DNA of 64,000 nt from Dryas octopetala (GCA_963921425.1 OY992835.1:1860001-1924000); one strand, 5' to 3'; numbered from the stretch's first letter, positions 37,937 through 50,129 are shown. A program made the numbers and translations. The notes: generated by a model from the sequence alone, not told the origin.

Positions 37937-38614
37937 TGTTAGAATTTAATTATGACCTGCAATCAATCTTTGTACACAAGTTTATGAAACAAAGAAAGAG
38001 TTTGTAGATATGAAGTGAGCTTTTGCAGAGGTGAGAAAAGAGAGATAGAAGAGCTGCTATATTACATCTTTTTGTTCTAATTGATGGAGTGAGATATCTG
38101 AAGCTTAGGACATATAGCATGTTCCTTAGTCAACTAGCCTAAAATATCTCAGCGATCTCAGCCATACATATATGTGGCAATAGACTAAAAGATCTCAGCC
38201 ATACATGTGGCAATAGATCAAGTGTTCACAATTAACATTAACTTAAATTAAGACAACTTCAATTAAAACCAAAACAATAAACTAAAACATCAAAGTTTTT
38301 GTAAAAGTTGGTTTGAGCTGAAATTGGTAGAGAGTATAGGGTTGAGCTTGTTTTGACAGAGAGCAGAGGGATTAATATTTCAACATATAACCCCTCTGGA
38401 GATTTAGGGGATTGAAACTCAAGGTCATCATAACGTGACCCCTTACTCTCATGTTTTCTCAACTGATCCCGGTATGACCTGATAAATTAACTTTTGGCCC
38501 AACATAACCTATAATTAAGGCTAGAAGTTCCTACATAAATATTACATACATTGCGAGAGTCCTAATTTGCTAAGTTTAGAAATTATTAGGGGATTTAGGT
38601 GAATTGCCCTAACA
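37937..38614 (-). mobile_element. Copia A 5' LTR, 678 bp
   Basis: The LTR is bounded by TGTTAG at 37937 and CTAACA at 38614 on the plus strand, a perfect 6-bp terminal inverted repeat. The primer-binding site lies immediately inside. The matching 3' LTR is absent because the element is truncated at about 36420. The frame at 38259-38462 is LTR shadow. Confidence 0.88.
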
Positions 38615-38800
38615 CTTTGAAAGACTTATGCAACTTTATTGATAAAAGGCCAATTAAGAGATATATATTTTCTTAAATCACAATAAATTTACAAAGTCGT
38701 CCCCCTACAGAGTCCAATATTCCAAATATCATACAAAAGTTGGGTTTAGTTTGGTTTTCAAAAAGTAAGTTGAGATATGTACAACAATTTGTCATAACAT

Positions 38801-38947
38801 GTGCCAAAGTTATTGGGGACTAATTTTCTGATAATTCATTATGTGCACAAGAGTGCTATATATACAAGTACAAAACCTAGAGCATACAAGGAAAAATAAT
38901 TACAAGTAATTACAAATTATACTATGATTAGGAAACCTATTCTAACA
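38801..38947 (-). mobile_element. Copia B 3' LTR, 147 bp
   Basis: It starts TGTGCCAAAG and ends CCTATTCTAACA, matching 46448-46606 in the same orientation. A polypurine tract (TAAGGGGAG on the minus strand, 38948-38956) lies directly inside. Against the partner LTR I count at least five substitutions and two small indels, so the insertion is not recent. Confidence 0.92.
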
Positions 38948-40898
38948 CTCCCCTTAAAGTTGGTGCATAAACATCACACATGCCCAACTTATTAAGTGAA
39001 TCTACAAATACTCTAGCAGCAACAGTCTTTGTCAACACATCTGCCAATTGATGTTCAGACTTCACGAAGGGAAATTTGATAATGTCAACATATAATTTCT
39101 CCTTAATGAAGTGTCTATCAATCTCAACATGTTTAGTCCTATCATGCTGAACAGGATTATGAGCAATTTCTATTACTGACTTATTATCATAATACAAACT
39201 CATAGTAGTCTAAGACTTAAACCCCAAGTCAGTCAATAGATTCTTCAACCATAATAACTCACAAATACCAAAAGCCATACCTCTAAACGTAGCTTCTGCA
39301 CTAGACTTCGAAACCACTTGTTGTTTTTTACTTCTCCAAGTGACAAGATTACCACCAACAAAGGTAAAGTACCTAGAAGTTGATCTTCTATTATCAGCTG
39401 AGCCAACCCAATCTGCATCTGTATATTCCACTACGTCCAGACCACCAACAGGTTTAGCAAACAACAATCCCTTACTAGGTGCAAATTTTAGATATCTTAA
39501 GATACGCTCTACATTATCCATATGTGGTTTCCACGGAGCATGCATAAATTGACTAACCACATTCACATCATATGTACGTGTATGAGCCAAATAAATTAAT
39601 TTCTCCACAAACCTCTAATATCTTCCTTTATCAGTAAGCACTGCACTTGCACATTCAAACAATTTGTGATTTTGCTCAATTGGAGTATCAAAAGGCTTAC
39701 AAGCAAACATACCTGTTTCAGACAGCAAGTCCAACACGTACTTTCTTTGAGATAAGAAAATTCCATGATTAGACCGAGCAACTTCAATACTAAGAAAATA
39801 TTTCAAATCTCCAAGTTGTTTCATTTCAAACTCACTTGCCAAGTAACTCTGTAACCTACCAATTTCTTCTTGATTATCACCTGCTAACACCATATCATTC
39901 ACATAAACAATTACTGCAGTAACTTTACCATTCATACATTTCAAGAACAAAGTATGATTTAAGTTACTCTTCTTATAGCCATACTATCGTATAGACTTGG
40001 TAAATCTTCCAAACCAAGCTCTTGGAGACTGTTTCAAACCATACAAAGCCTTATTGAGCTTCCAAACAACACTAGTTGAAAAACCCTCCACACCTGGAGG
40101 AGGATCCATATATACTTTTTCTTCCAAGAGACCATGTCAGAAAACATTCTTTACATCAAACTGCAACAAAGGCCAATCCAAATTAGTAGCCAAAGACAAT
40201 AACATACGCATCATATTAAGTTTTGCTATAGGTGCAAAAGTCTCGTGGTAGTCAACTCCATAAGATTGAGAATAGGCCTTAGCCACTAAGCGAGCTTTGA
40301 AACTTTCAATCGATCCATCTGACCTATGTTTCATCGCAAACACCCATCTATACCCCACAGTCTTCTTTCCCTGGGTAAGGGTACAAGCTCCCAGGTAGAA
40401 TTCTTCTAAAGTGCATCCATTTCCTCTGCCATAACTTTTGTCCATCTAGCATCATCTAAGGCATCCTGCAATTTACTTGGACTAGATAGAAAAGATAATT
40501 GATGTACAAAAGAATTATATGACCTAGTTAATCTGTGGAAGGACACATAATGGTTAATTGGATATTTAGCTTTTGCATTCAGGTCAGGTTCATATTGGGT
40601 AGGAGGTTTACCACGTATAAACCTAGGAAGGAGTTGATAATTAGAAGATTCACAAATAAGGATAGACTTACTAGGAATATTAATTTTGGGATCAGATAGT
40701 ACCTCTCGAGATGAATCCAACGATGATTGGTCGAGCAGTTCGTCATGGGGGGTTATACTGTCAAAAATATCGAAGTTTCCAAAATCTTTTAGGACCGACT
40801 GGTCGCTAGGAGGGTCCGACCGGTCGGTTGGTGCAGGTTCCATAACTAGCAATTCACTGGTTTGGGCCAACTGATCACCATAAGGGTTTGACCGGTCA
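38948..40898 (-). pseudogene. Copia B: reverse transcriptase and RNase H, inactivated
   Basis: From 40870 the minus strand gives the integrase-RT linker, a frameshift near 40420, then RT (GYRWVFAMKHRSDGSIESFKA, AKLNMMRMLLSLA, QFDVKN, ALYGLKQSPRAW) and RNase H (YTDADWVGSADNRRSTS, SKSSAEATFRGMA, DNKSVIEIAHNPVQHDRTKH). RT and RNase H share one frame, broken by in-frame stops at about 39204, 39615, 39990 and 40137. The RT catalytic motif is YVND instead of YVDD. In copia elements the order is gag, protease, integrase, RT, RNase H; this is the second half of the polyprotein, the first being at 43749-46440. Confidence 0.9.
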
Positions 40899-43748
40899 GT
40901 GGGTGTGAGATCCCGTATCTTTCAAGTTTTATTTTAAATACTTTGAGAATTTATTTTGATCATTTTAAGAATTTATTTGGAAATTAAAAGGGTTTTGGAT
41001 TTATTATAAATATTATTTTAAAAGGAGATTGACCCAAAGTTTACTTTTTAAAATTAGTAGACTTTTGATTTTGATTTTGGACCCGTTGGATAGATTTTGA
41101 GTCTACGAGTTCGTAAACACGAAGCACGCATAAATCAGAGTTACGGTTTGAGAGATACAAACATTTGAAAGGAGGGGCAATTTCGTAATTTTGCATGAGT
41201 GAGTTATAAATATCCAAAATTCAGCAATTTATGGACACACTCTCTCCTCTCTCCTCGCGTCTCCCCTCTCTCTTCTCTCTCTACCTCCTCCCGCCTTCTC
41301 CCCTCGGCAGTCTCACCGTCTGGCCACTTCTCGACCAGAGACGGGCACCGGCGAGTTCCCCTCGCCATCACCGACCCCCAACGGCCCTCCCCATCGCCGG
41401 CCGACCATCGTAGACGGAGAATCGGCGCGAGACAGAAAACGATCTCGTCGACGATCCACCGATCCCGGAGGAGTTACGACATCGAACCGGTCGGGTCTCC
41501 TTTAACTCATCGTGGCGAGCCTGAAGGTGGTCTCCGATTATCCAACCGACTTCCACCGCCGCCGTTTCGAAGGAGAGAAGCAGTCGTGGCTCCCGGTGGC
41601 GATGCTGCTTTTCCGGCAGTGTTTTGCTGCTCTGAGGGTATGGTTAGTCCCCTCTCGCTGAACTGAACGCATGAGTGTGTTCGGATGAAGTCAATGGGGC
41701 CGGAATCGGAAAGCCCCAATCCAAACGCCACTGCCACCGTCGTCTGCGGCGATTCCGGCCACTCTTGGTCGCAGGTTTGAGTGAGTTTTGCTTCCCTCTG
41801 TGTGTTTTTGCTATTGGCTGGATTAAAATTGTGTAATTAGTGGTAAACTAGGAAATTGCTGGTGATCCTATTTCGATGGTTTTGTGTTCTTTTCTGCAAA
41901 TTTGGGTTGGTTTGTGATGGATTGCAACTGGTTGATAGCTTGAGAATTATGAATTCGCGTTTGAGTAGGTAATATGGTGTGGGCAACCACCATTTGTGGC
42001 AGCCGACCCTATTTCCGGCCATTGTTCATATTTATGGTAATTTGTTTACGAACTGTGATTTAGGTTGTGGGCCACTAACATTATTGAGCTTGATTTGATT
42101 GAAATAGGTGAATTTCCATGGTTGAATTGGTGGTGTAAATGGTTTTACTGATTGTGGATTTATAATTGAATACATGGTTAAATGAATTTAATTTAGTTTG
42201 GTTTTGTTGATTGAGATATATTATGACTCAGTTAATTATAACTTCGGTATATTGAATCAAATGGTAGCTCTGGTATTGAATTGATGATATATTCAGTATG
42301 AATTGAATAAGTGGATTATTATGGAATGTTTGTTGGTTTTATTGATTATGGGATGCAATGAGGTAATTGGATTAGTATAGAATGCTAAGTGAATGATTGT
42401 ACTATTGTGAAATGTTATTTGGTCTGTTGATCTAGTTGGAGATTCCATAACTGAATCATTGTGATTGCGGGTTTATGGATGATGTTTTGTCATTATTTGA
42501 ATACACATGAGATTATGTTTAATTTATGTTAATTCACACGAGTTTCATAGTTTACTGGATTTCGTGTAACCCGATGAATCATTCCACGATCCAGGGGTTT
42601 GTTTTGTAGATTAACTAAGTTGAGGAGTCGGCGTGGAGAGGACAAAGCAGTGAGACTAGTTCAAATATAAATATTAATTGTTTTTAATTCGGCTCATTAA
42701 ATTGTATTTCTTTAAATATTAGCTTTCGCAAGTAAAATATAAATTTTAATAAATTCTGGTTTTAAGTTTTAAACATTAAAGGTTATCAAATGTTTAAACA
42801 AATTATTTAAATGCTGTCTAAGTACCCACTGATTTTTAAGTTAAGTAGGTCTTTGGGATCCATCACGGCACACACATAGGCTTTGGACCGTGTTCCGGGA
42901 TGCCTCGCCCTTTGGGGGTAGTCTACGTGCACGCAAGACATTTTGGCTTGTTGTACAACGGTGATTCGATGGTACAAGGGCCACCATAAGTCCACTTGTA
43001 TGACGGCGCTGCGACGGTACAAGGGACACCGTGAGTCCACTCGCATGACAGCGTTGCGACGGTGCGGGTGGAAGGGCAATCTACGTGCACGTACGACATT
43101 TTGGCTTATTGTACGACGACGATTCGATGGTACAATGGCCACCATAAGTCCACTTGTATGACGGCGTTGTGACGGTACAAGGGACAACGTAAGTCCACTC
43201 GCATGACGGCGTTGCGACGGTGCGGGTGGAAGGTTATGCAGACGGTCCACTTGGTGCGACGGTTTTGTAACGGTACCAGTGTGGAGCCCGTCAAATGGGT
43301 ACTTATATGGCCAACGTTATTACTAAAAACTTTATTAGATAAAAATATTTTTAGTTATTCTTTTTATCAGTTCAAAACGTATTTTTAAAAATTGGGGGTT
43401 TTCAAAGAGAATGAGTAGTTTTATAAAATGGTTTTCAAATGAAAGGTTTTGAAGTTTATTTTGTCCACTCACTGAGAGTTTTTCTCAAAATTTTGTTTTT
43501 GAAGTTCCCTCAGGTAGTAGCGATCACTGAGGTCGGACCGTACCACTGATGCAGCGGGACCCATTTTAATTTGATTTAATTGATTTCATACAGTGAATTT
43601 TACATAAATTTTTTTTTTGGGCTCACACTATGATTTATCAAATATATTTATTTATTATGTTAAGTGCATGGCTCATTATTTGAAAAGAGGTTTAAAGGTC
43701 AAAGTTTCAGTGTATTTATGGGCTCGAGGTCCGGGGCGTTACAGTGGG
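40899..43748. mobile_element. Solo LTR A, 2840 bp, inserted in copia B, TSD GTGGG
   Basis: The LTR runs from TGTGAGATCCCG (40904) to GGGGCGTTACA (43743). GTGGG lies on both sides (40899-40903 and 43744-43748), a 5-bp target duplication that shows LTR-retrotransposon integration followed by LTR-LTR recombination. A TATA box (TTATAAATA) at 41204-41212 precedes a CT-rich leader. A GC-rich stretch (41240-41760) gives long frames on both strands that are shadows. A tandem array lies at 42923-43290. It is homologous, in inverted orientation, to 53257-56321. The length suggests a long-LTR gypsy element; no internal domain is left to prove the lineage. Confidence 0.9.
42923..43290. repeat. Tandem array inside solo LTR A, 158-bp unit with about 50-bp subunits
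   Basis: CTACGTGCAC occurs at 42923 and 43081, giving a 158-bp period. Within each unit, blocks such as GGTACAAGGG, GTCCACTCGCATGAC and GCGTTGCGACGGT recur at about 50 bases. The short overlapping frames here come from the repeats. Confidence 0.85.
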
Positions 43749-46447
43749 GTCACGGGTTTGGACCGACTGGTCTCCGAAGGGGTTTTTAACCTGTCGATGA
43801 GCTCTGTTCCACCTGCACCATCCATCCAATTTTTTTCCCTGAAACAAGCCATAAAATACTTCATCATCCAATGTCTGCTCTTCACACATATGCTCCTTAT
43901 AAAGCGAAGACACCAAACTACCTCCATAGAACAAAACATCCACATGAAACGTGACATTCATAGTAAAAAAAAATTTTGAGAAGGAGGATGATAACATTTA
44001 TACCCTTTCTGAGATTGTCCATAGCCAACAAATACACACTTCAAAGCACAAGGATGAAATTTATTCTGTTGATGAGGATATTAGTGAACATAGACAACAC
44101 AACCAAACACCCGTGGTTCCACTCGCACTATATAGATGGAAAAGCACAAAAATAAGACAACACATCCAAAGGTCGGCGAAAATCAACAACACTAGAAGAA
44201 GTTTGATTAATCAAATAAACGGGAGAGCTAAGAGCATCCCTCCAAAGATGAGAATGAACCTTACCACCAATCAATAGCGACCGTGCAACTTCCAATAAAT
44301 GGCAATTCTTCCGCTCAGCCACCCTATTTTGTTGGGATGAATAAGAACAAAAAGTCTGGTGGAGAATGCCTTTGGACTGGAAAAAATCATGCAAGCCGTG
44401 ACTAACATATTTACCACCATTATCAGATCGAAAAACCCGTATGTGAGACTGAAATTGAGTAAGCACCATTTGATAAAACAGTGGAATGACAGTACACACA
44501 TTAGATTTCTCTTTCAACAGATAAATCCAAACCTTCCTAGTGCAATCATCAATAAAAGTAGCAAACCATCACATGCCATTAGTAGTAGACAAAAGAGTAG
44601 GCTCCCAAACATCATAATGAACCAATTGAAATAGAACTCCAACTTTATTAAAATGAGGAACATAAACAGTACGGTGGCTCTTAGCCAGCACACAAGTTTC
44701 ACAAGCAAAATTGGAAACGTTACAACCATGAAATAAATCAGGAAATAACTTCCTAAGATAAGTAAATGAAGGATGACCCAATCAACTATGCCATAACCAA
44801 ATCTTCTTCTTCTTTGCTAAAAACTGTTCATCCACTACATTTGCCTATGTCAAACTGTCCACCTTTGCCAAGCTGACCATATAGTACAAGCCCTTTTTTT
44901 TTTTTACCATTTCCAATCGTTTCCTTGGTATTCAAATCTTGAAAGACACAAGAAGAAGGAAAAAATATGGCATGATAATTCAAGGATTGGGTTAGTTGAC
45001 TCACAAAAATAAGATTACAATGAAGAGAGGGAACAAATAGGGTGTCAGACAAGGAAAAGAAAGAAGAAAAACAAATAGTACCAGACCCAATGATAGGAGA
45101 TGACACACCATTAGCATTGGTAATAAAAGTTTAGGTTTAAAATCAGAAAGGAACTTAAAACAGATTTATCATTAGTTATATGTTCTGTTGCACTTGTATC
45201 AATTATCCAAGTACTACGACAAGTAAACTGATAATTAACCAAAACATATGTACATGTACTTGACTGGGCAATGGAAGCAGAAGCACCAACTCTTGAAGAA
45301 TTTTGTTTCATCTCTACAGGAGTCGCAACAGAAGCAGCACCATTTTTAAACTTCTCCTCCCACCAATCAGGAACACCATGAAGCTGGAACCATTTGTCAA
45401 TAGTATGATTGGTCCCCTTGCAATGAGTGCAACGTCGTTCCCCCTTTTTCGCATCAAACCGACCAAATGGAGGACGAAAACTACCAGACTATAGCTTGGT
45501 GGTAGAGGAAGATGGACAAGTCACCATAACCATGCTATCAACCGAAAGACTACTATCAAGCATAGCCGCCCTTCGATTAGCTTTAATACACACCATATTA
45601 TACGCATTTTTAATATCTGGTGTGGGCACCATAGCCAAAATTTGACTTCGAACATCATCCAGAGAAGAATCAAGACTTTCTAGGAAGATATAAAGATGGA
45701 GAGAATTTACCCTGGTGTAATATATGGCAATATCCCGTGAGGTCTCCATCTCACAAGACATAATACAATCAAAATCCTACCACAATTGCTGCAGTTTCCC
45801 ATAATACTTAATAACACTGCCACCATTTAGACGAATAGTAATGGTGGCACAATCAAGTTGATAGGCCTTGGAAGTATCTTGAGTGACGAAGTACGTTTGT
45901 TTCAAAGCATCACAAATGGCCTTGGAAGTAGGTAAACGATAAAACATAGACCGGATCTCCTTGTCCATAGCGGCAAGAAACTAAGATTTAACCATACAGT
46001 TCTCATCCTCCCAAGCCTCAAACTCTGGGGAGGTCTTTTTTGTAGGTGCAGGATAGGTACTAGAAATCAACGCCCATAGTTTGCGTCCTCGAATCTTATC
46101 ATAAGCATGTAATGCCCATTAATCATAATTATTGTCATCAAGTTTGTCTAGAGTAATCAATGATTCATTGATAGAGATCGGAGGAAGCGAAGCTGGAGGA
46201 GACACAACAGCCTTGCCTTTTGGATCAGTAGGTGAAGAAGGGGATTCAATCTATGTCATTGGATCAGATGAACTAGCAGCGAAAACACAAAATTCGATCA
46301 ATCGCTCGGATTCCAAACAAAACACCAACCACGATTTTTGTAATGGAAAAAAAAAACCTAACTAAGAGAACATAAGCCCCAAAAAACACAGAAAGCAAAC
46401 TTTAACCTTCACACAGAGAAAGGTAGAATTAGGTCTGGCTCTGATAC
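43749..46447 (-). pseudogene. Copia B: gag, protease and integrase, frameshifted
   Basis: The minus strand from 46400 gives gag (about 45970-45490), a degenerate zinc knuckle with Trp for the last Cys (CTHCKGTNHTIDKW, about 45410-45450), and a protease-like WIIDTSATEHITND (about 45185-45225) in place of DSGATDH. A pre-integrase GHPSF...C..C region follows (44780-44570), then integrase core blocks FRSDNGGKYVS and QQNRVAERKN (44440-44290), then the integrase C-terminal region (43997-43750) up to the solo LTR. Fragments fall in all three frames with several stops, so it is long inactive. Confidence 0.88.
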
Positions 46448-46606
46448 TGTGCCAAAGTTTTTGGGGAATAATTTTCTGATATTTCATTATGTGCACATGC
46501 AAGTGTGCTATATATACAAGTACAAAACCTAGAGCATATAAGGAAAAATAATTACAAGTGATAAAATAATACAAATTATACTATGACTAGGAAACCTATT
46601 CTAACA
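46448..46606 (-). mobile_element. Copia B 5' LTR, 159 bp
   Basis: Partner of 38801-38947, beginning TGTGCCAAAG and ending CTAACA. On the minus strand it is followed by GTATCAGAGCCAG, a primer-binding-like site for initiator tRNA-Met. It contains TATATATAC, which may be the LTR TATA element. Confidence 0.9.
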
Positions 46607-47144
46607 TGTAGGGCCCTTTGACAGTTCAAGTTAGACGTTCTTTATTGTGTATTTGAATTTGATAAGATTTAGTTTCTTTTGAGAATATATGTTTGTATCC
46701 ATTTTGGTATATATTTGTATTCATGCATATTACTTATTAGTCAATTACTAATGTTAAGCAGTCCTTTTTTCGTAGAGAGTGGGTACAGCCTAGCTAACTA
46801 CACAAGAATTGCTCTACCTCATGATCATGATATCTTATCATCATAAAGGACAGTAGAAAGGGCAATATAATGCGAGTACGCAACAGAATCATGCACCCAT
46901 GAAATCAAGGAGGAGAGGCCGGGCTCTTATACTCACACAATTTATTCACCAAATGATGTGATACTGTTTCATATTCAAATTTTGACTTATTAGAATTTTA
47001 TTTATTTCTTACAAGATCGGCCAAGGCCTCCTATATGTGGTTCAGCTCAGTAATTCAATGAGAAAAATGACCTTTTTGTAGTGTTGACTTGAAGCTTGGG
47101 CTTTTTTTTTTTTTTTTTTTTTCTTTTCAGCCAAAGTTGGTCGC
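46607..47144. other. Intergenic, no feature seen
   Basis: AT-rich sequence right of copia B with a T-run at 47102-47122. I saw no gene or RNA. Confidence 0.5.
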
Positions 47145-47152
47145 TTTTAGTT

Positions 47153-47541
47153 GAGGAATGCTATCCACTTTCTCCCCCGACATTCTCCTTTATTATTCTA
47201 ATTCCGCAATATAAATTCATGATCAGAACTGTTCATTTTTTAGATTTAACTATGAAGATCATCTCTGTAGAAAATCAACCAAACCAGAAATTGTGTAGTT
47301 ATGTAACCGTGATCAAATACACAAACGATTTTGATAATAATTTAATTCACCGTTTGTTTATTTGATAACGATGACATAACCAAACGATTTTCGATTTAAT
47401 TGATTTTTTGTAGAGATGATCTTTAAATAATTATCTAAAAAATGAATGATTCTGATCATGAAAAATATATTATGGAATGAGAATAATAAATGAGAAGGTT
47501 GGTGGAGAAGGTGAATCGGAGAAGATGGATAGGATTCCCCT
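47153..47541. mobile_element. Hairpin MITE of about 390 bp with TTTTAGTT flanks
   Basis: The two halves are inverted copies across nearly their whole length. Left-arm words GAATGCTATCCACTTTCTC, ATTCATGATCAGAAC and CATTTTTTAGAT recur inverted as GAATCCTATCCATCTTCTC, TTTCATGATCAGAAT and CATTTTTTAGAT. The centre is near 47345, next to CACCGTTTGTTTATTTGATA. TTTTAGTT occurs directly at both borders (47145-47152 and 47542-47549), a candidate 8-9 bp target duplication pointing to a Mutator- or hAT-type MITE. The transcript would form a long hairpin. Confidence 0.85.
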
Positions 47542-47549
47542 TTTTAGTT

Positions 47550-48865
47550 TAAGTTGTGCAAGTCCAATTCTAACATTATACACTATTGTATAAAATAATA
47601 TAGTAAAAAAAAAAAAGTTAAATCTCATATGACGAGATCCAGTCAGAGATTCAAAGTCTTCTAAAAGATCCTTGAATGAAGAAAACAGGTTCATACACTA
47701 AACTCCCGTTTCAACACCTTACTTTGTTGGTCTTTAGCTTTCCTCATTCCAGTTTGACAGAAAATTATTCCAACTCTCTCAAATTCTCAATGTCTTTGCT
47801 CCTTTTAGCATCATCAAGTAGCCACTATTAATGCAAGTATCTTTTTTTTTTTTCTCTCTCTCTCTTTTAGATTAATGGATGGATTTGAGTAACTTGTTTC
47901 TTAATTAATTAAAATCATGTTATCGTTATAATGTTAGAGCTTTTACCATTTATTTGTTTGTATATTCAATTAATTTTTATTTACCAAATATGATTCTACA
48001 AATTAATACAAAAAAGGGAGTTCCACAAAGAGCCTCAATTTTTTTTTGTGCACAAAGCCTACGGTCCTGCTAATAAGTATGTATACAAACACATCATTTA
48101 ATTCCAATAAAAATTCAATGATTTACCTAGTTCTATTCATACAAAAAAAAAATGCTATGTATCCATTTTATCTTTTACTCCATATTCTTGGATAGTAAAT
48201 ACATGACTTAGAAAATAGATAGTTTTGATCATCAAATTATAATGTGAAGTCGATCTCACAAGCGAGAAATTATTGTGTGTAATCGTAACACTGCGTGACA
48301 TAATGACATGGTGTTACCAATCCACTTAAATTGTAACACATGTACAATAATTAAAATTTAAAACCCTAAAGCCTAAATTCTAAAAAATACCCTATGGTAT
48401 AATCTAAGTGAATTGCTAAATTCATGTCATCATGTCATGCAGTGTTAAAGTTACATACAATAATTTATGTTTAAAATGAGGAATACCTCATATAGACATG
48501 CCCCTTCAATGATGAGGGATCTCTTAAATAATTTTATTTTAAGGATCCTTCATGGGGCCTACTTCATATCGTATTTCAACGATCTGAACCGATGAAATAC
48601 TATATGGAGCGAGCCATTAATGTTAGGCCCCAAATTGGGGTCCTAGCAGAGGCACTCGCCTCAAGAACCTTAGAATACGATACTACGCCTTAACATTACT
48701 ATTTCAAGTTTTTTTAAGACGAGTTAAGCCTTTTTTTTTATAATGAAAAATGGGTTAGATCAGAGAATAAAGTATACAGCGGAAATCATAAAAACATACT
48801 TCAAAATATATTTAAAATAAGCTAACCCAGTAGGGTACTTAATGTTTTATAAATTAACCCTTAGC
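47550..48865. other. Intergenic, no feature seen
   Basis: AT-rich, with a T-run followed by a short CT run at 47840-47867. The short frames have no family resemblance. Nothing else was recognised. Confidence 0.45.
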
Positions 48866-48869
48866 ACAA

Positions 48870-50120
48870 AATAACCCCTCTGAAACTTAAATCTTCTCAT
48901 TTTGTCACCCGAACTTCACAACGTTATTGCAAAAACCCCTATTTCGTCAATCCATCCAAAAATCTGTTAAAAGAGCTGGTGTGGCGCTTATGTGTTACTC
49001 ATTGGGACCCATAACCCACCATGCAGACAAAAAATTATTAAAAAATTACTCTAATGTTAAAAACAAAACAAAAATTTAACTAAAGAAAAAAAAAAAAAAG
49101 ATCTAGTACCCACCCTCCTCTTTCTACCCCAACCCACCACCTATGCCTCCCTTCCTTATAAGACCTTCCATTCTCTCCCCTCTCTCTTTCCCTCTCTCAG
49201 ACTCCTCCCTCCCTCCCACCCACCTCCGGGCAGAGGCTTGGGCTGCTTGGCATAGCTGGTGGGTTGTGGTGCTTGGCAGCTGCGATGATCGAGGGGGTAG
49301 AGGCGCGGGTGCTGCCTGCGCACTGGGCTTGCAGTGGCTAGGTGAGCCTAGGGCTAATGTGCAGCGGCGACGCTGAGCTCGGTGGCAGCTGCTTGATGTG
49401 CGCACAGAGAAGGCTGAGCTCGATGGTGGTGCCACTTGGTAAAGGTACTGAGTGCAGAGGCACTAAGGTTGGCCTTGGCTGTGCAGAACCTGTGCCGTAG
49501 GGAAAAGCTCACTGCATGGCAGAGAACCAGTGCCTTCCCAACCACAATCAACGTCAACCCGACCCACCCCATTTCCCTCCCCCACCCGAGCACCCCCCAA
49601 CCCAACCCCTCCACCTTCCCGGTCACCTGGGACGTCAACCCGACCCACCACACCTCCCTAGTCCCTCCCCCACTCGAGCACCCCCCAACCCAGACCCTCC
49701 ACCTTCCCGGCCACCTGCAACATCAACCCGACCCACCCTACCTCCCTCCCTCCTCCACTCGAGAGAGAGAAAGATAGATAGAGAGAGGGGAAGAGGGAGA
49801 GAGGGAATGAGAGGGAGGGAGGCTGGCCTGTGGCTGGGTGGGGTAGGGTGTTGCATGTGCCGGAAAGGGGATTTTTTATTTTTTGTTTAGTTTAAAAATA
49901 ATATTTTGTTACTTTTTTGTCCACGTGGATCTTACATAACTAAAAAGGGATCCCACACAGGCTATATATGTGTCACATCAACTCTTTTAAATGCAAAATA
50001 GACAGAGTTGACGAAATAGGGGTTTTGTAATAACGTTGTGAAGTTCGGGTGGCAAAGTGAGAAGATTTAAGTTTTAGGGAGCAAAGTGAAAAAAAGGTGT
50101 ATCTTACAGGGGGCAATGAC
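48870..50120. mobile_element. Long-TIR foldback (MULE-like) element with GC-rich core
   Basis: The left arm (about 48872-49000) reads AACTTAAATCTTCTCATTTT, CACCCGAACTTCACAACG and CCCCTATTTCGTCAA. The right arm (about 49980-50090) carries the same series inverted with few changes. The arms are about 130-150 bp. The core (49130-49870) is GC-rich and ends in a 203-base repeat block and GA runs. No transposase was seen. Outer borders and a target duplication could not be fixed. The right arm abuts gypsy integrase sequence. Confidence 0.75.
49553..49760. repeat. Tandem repeat, 81-88 bp unit, in the foldback core
   Basis: TCAACCCGACCCACC recurs at 49554, 49635 and 49723, followed each time by CCTCCCCCAC.CGAGCACC and CCCTCCACCTTCCCGG words (the last copy is partial). 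It produces Pro/Thr/His-rich frames that I treat as shadows. Confidence 0.85.
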
Positions 50121-50129
50121 ATGAATAAG

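Larger units (their letters stand above)
38801..46606 (-). mobile_element. Copia B: full-length LTR retrotransposon interrupted by a solo LTR
   Basis: It has matching short LTRs (38801-38947 and 46448-46606), a primer-binding-like GTATCAGAGCC just inside the right LTR, a polypurine tract inside the left LTR and a complete but broken gag-pol order on the minus strand. Without the inserted solo LTR and its duplicated GTGGG, the element is about 4.96 kb, normal for copia. The bases flanking the element (TAACA left, TGTAG right) do not match, so no target duplication remains. One end may have been rearranged. Confidence 0.9.

Noticed and set aside
41199..41737. 155-codon and shorter frames in solo LTR A (and 55400-56281 in solo LTR B)
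   Set aside because: They lie in the GC-rich leader part of the LTR, occur on both strands and are not conserved between the two LTRs.
42807..43294. 147-codon minus-strand frame with repeated blocks
   Set aside because: A translation of the tandem array in solo LTR A; the repeats, not selection, keep it open.
38801..46606. Target duplication of copia B
   Set aside because: The 5 bases left (TAACA) and right (TGTAG) of the LTRs differ, so none is claimed.
49124..49890. Pro/Thr/His-rich frames of 99-124 codons on both strands
   Set aside because: They follow from the GC-rich tandem repeat in the foldback element core; no domain is visible.
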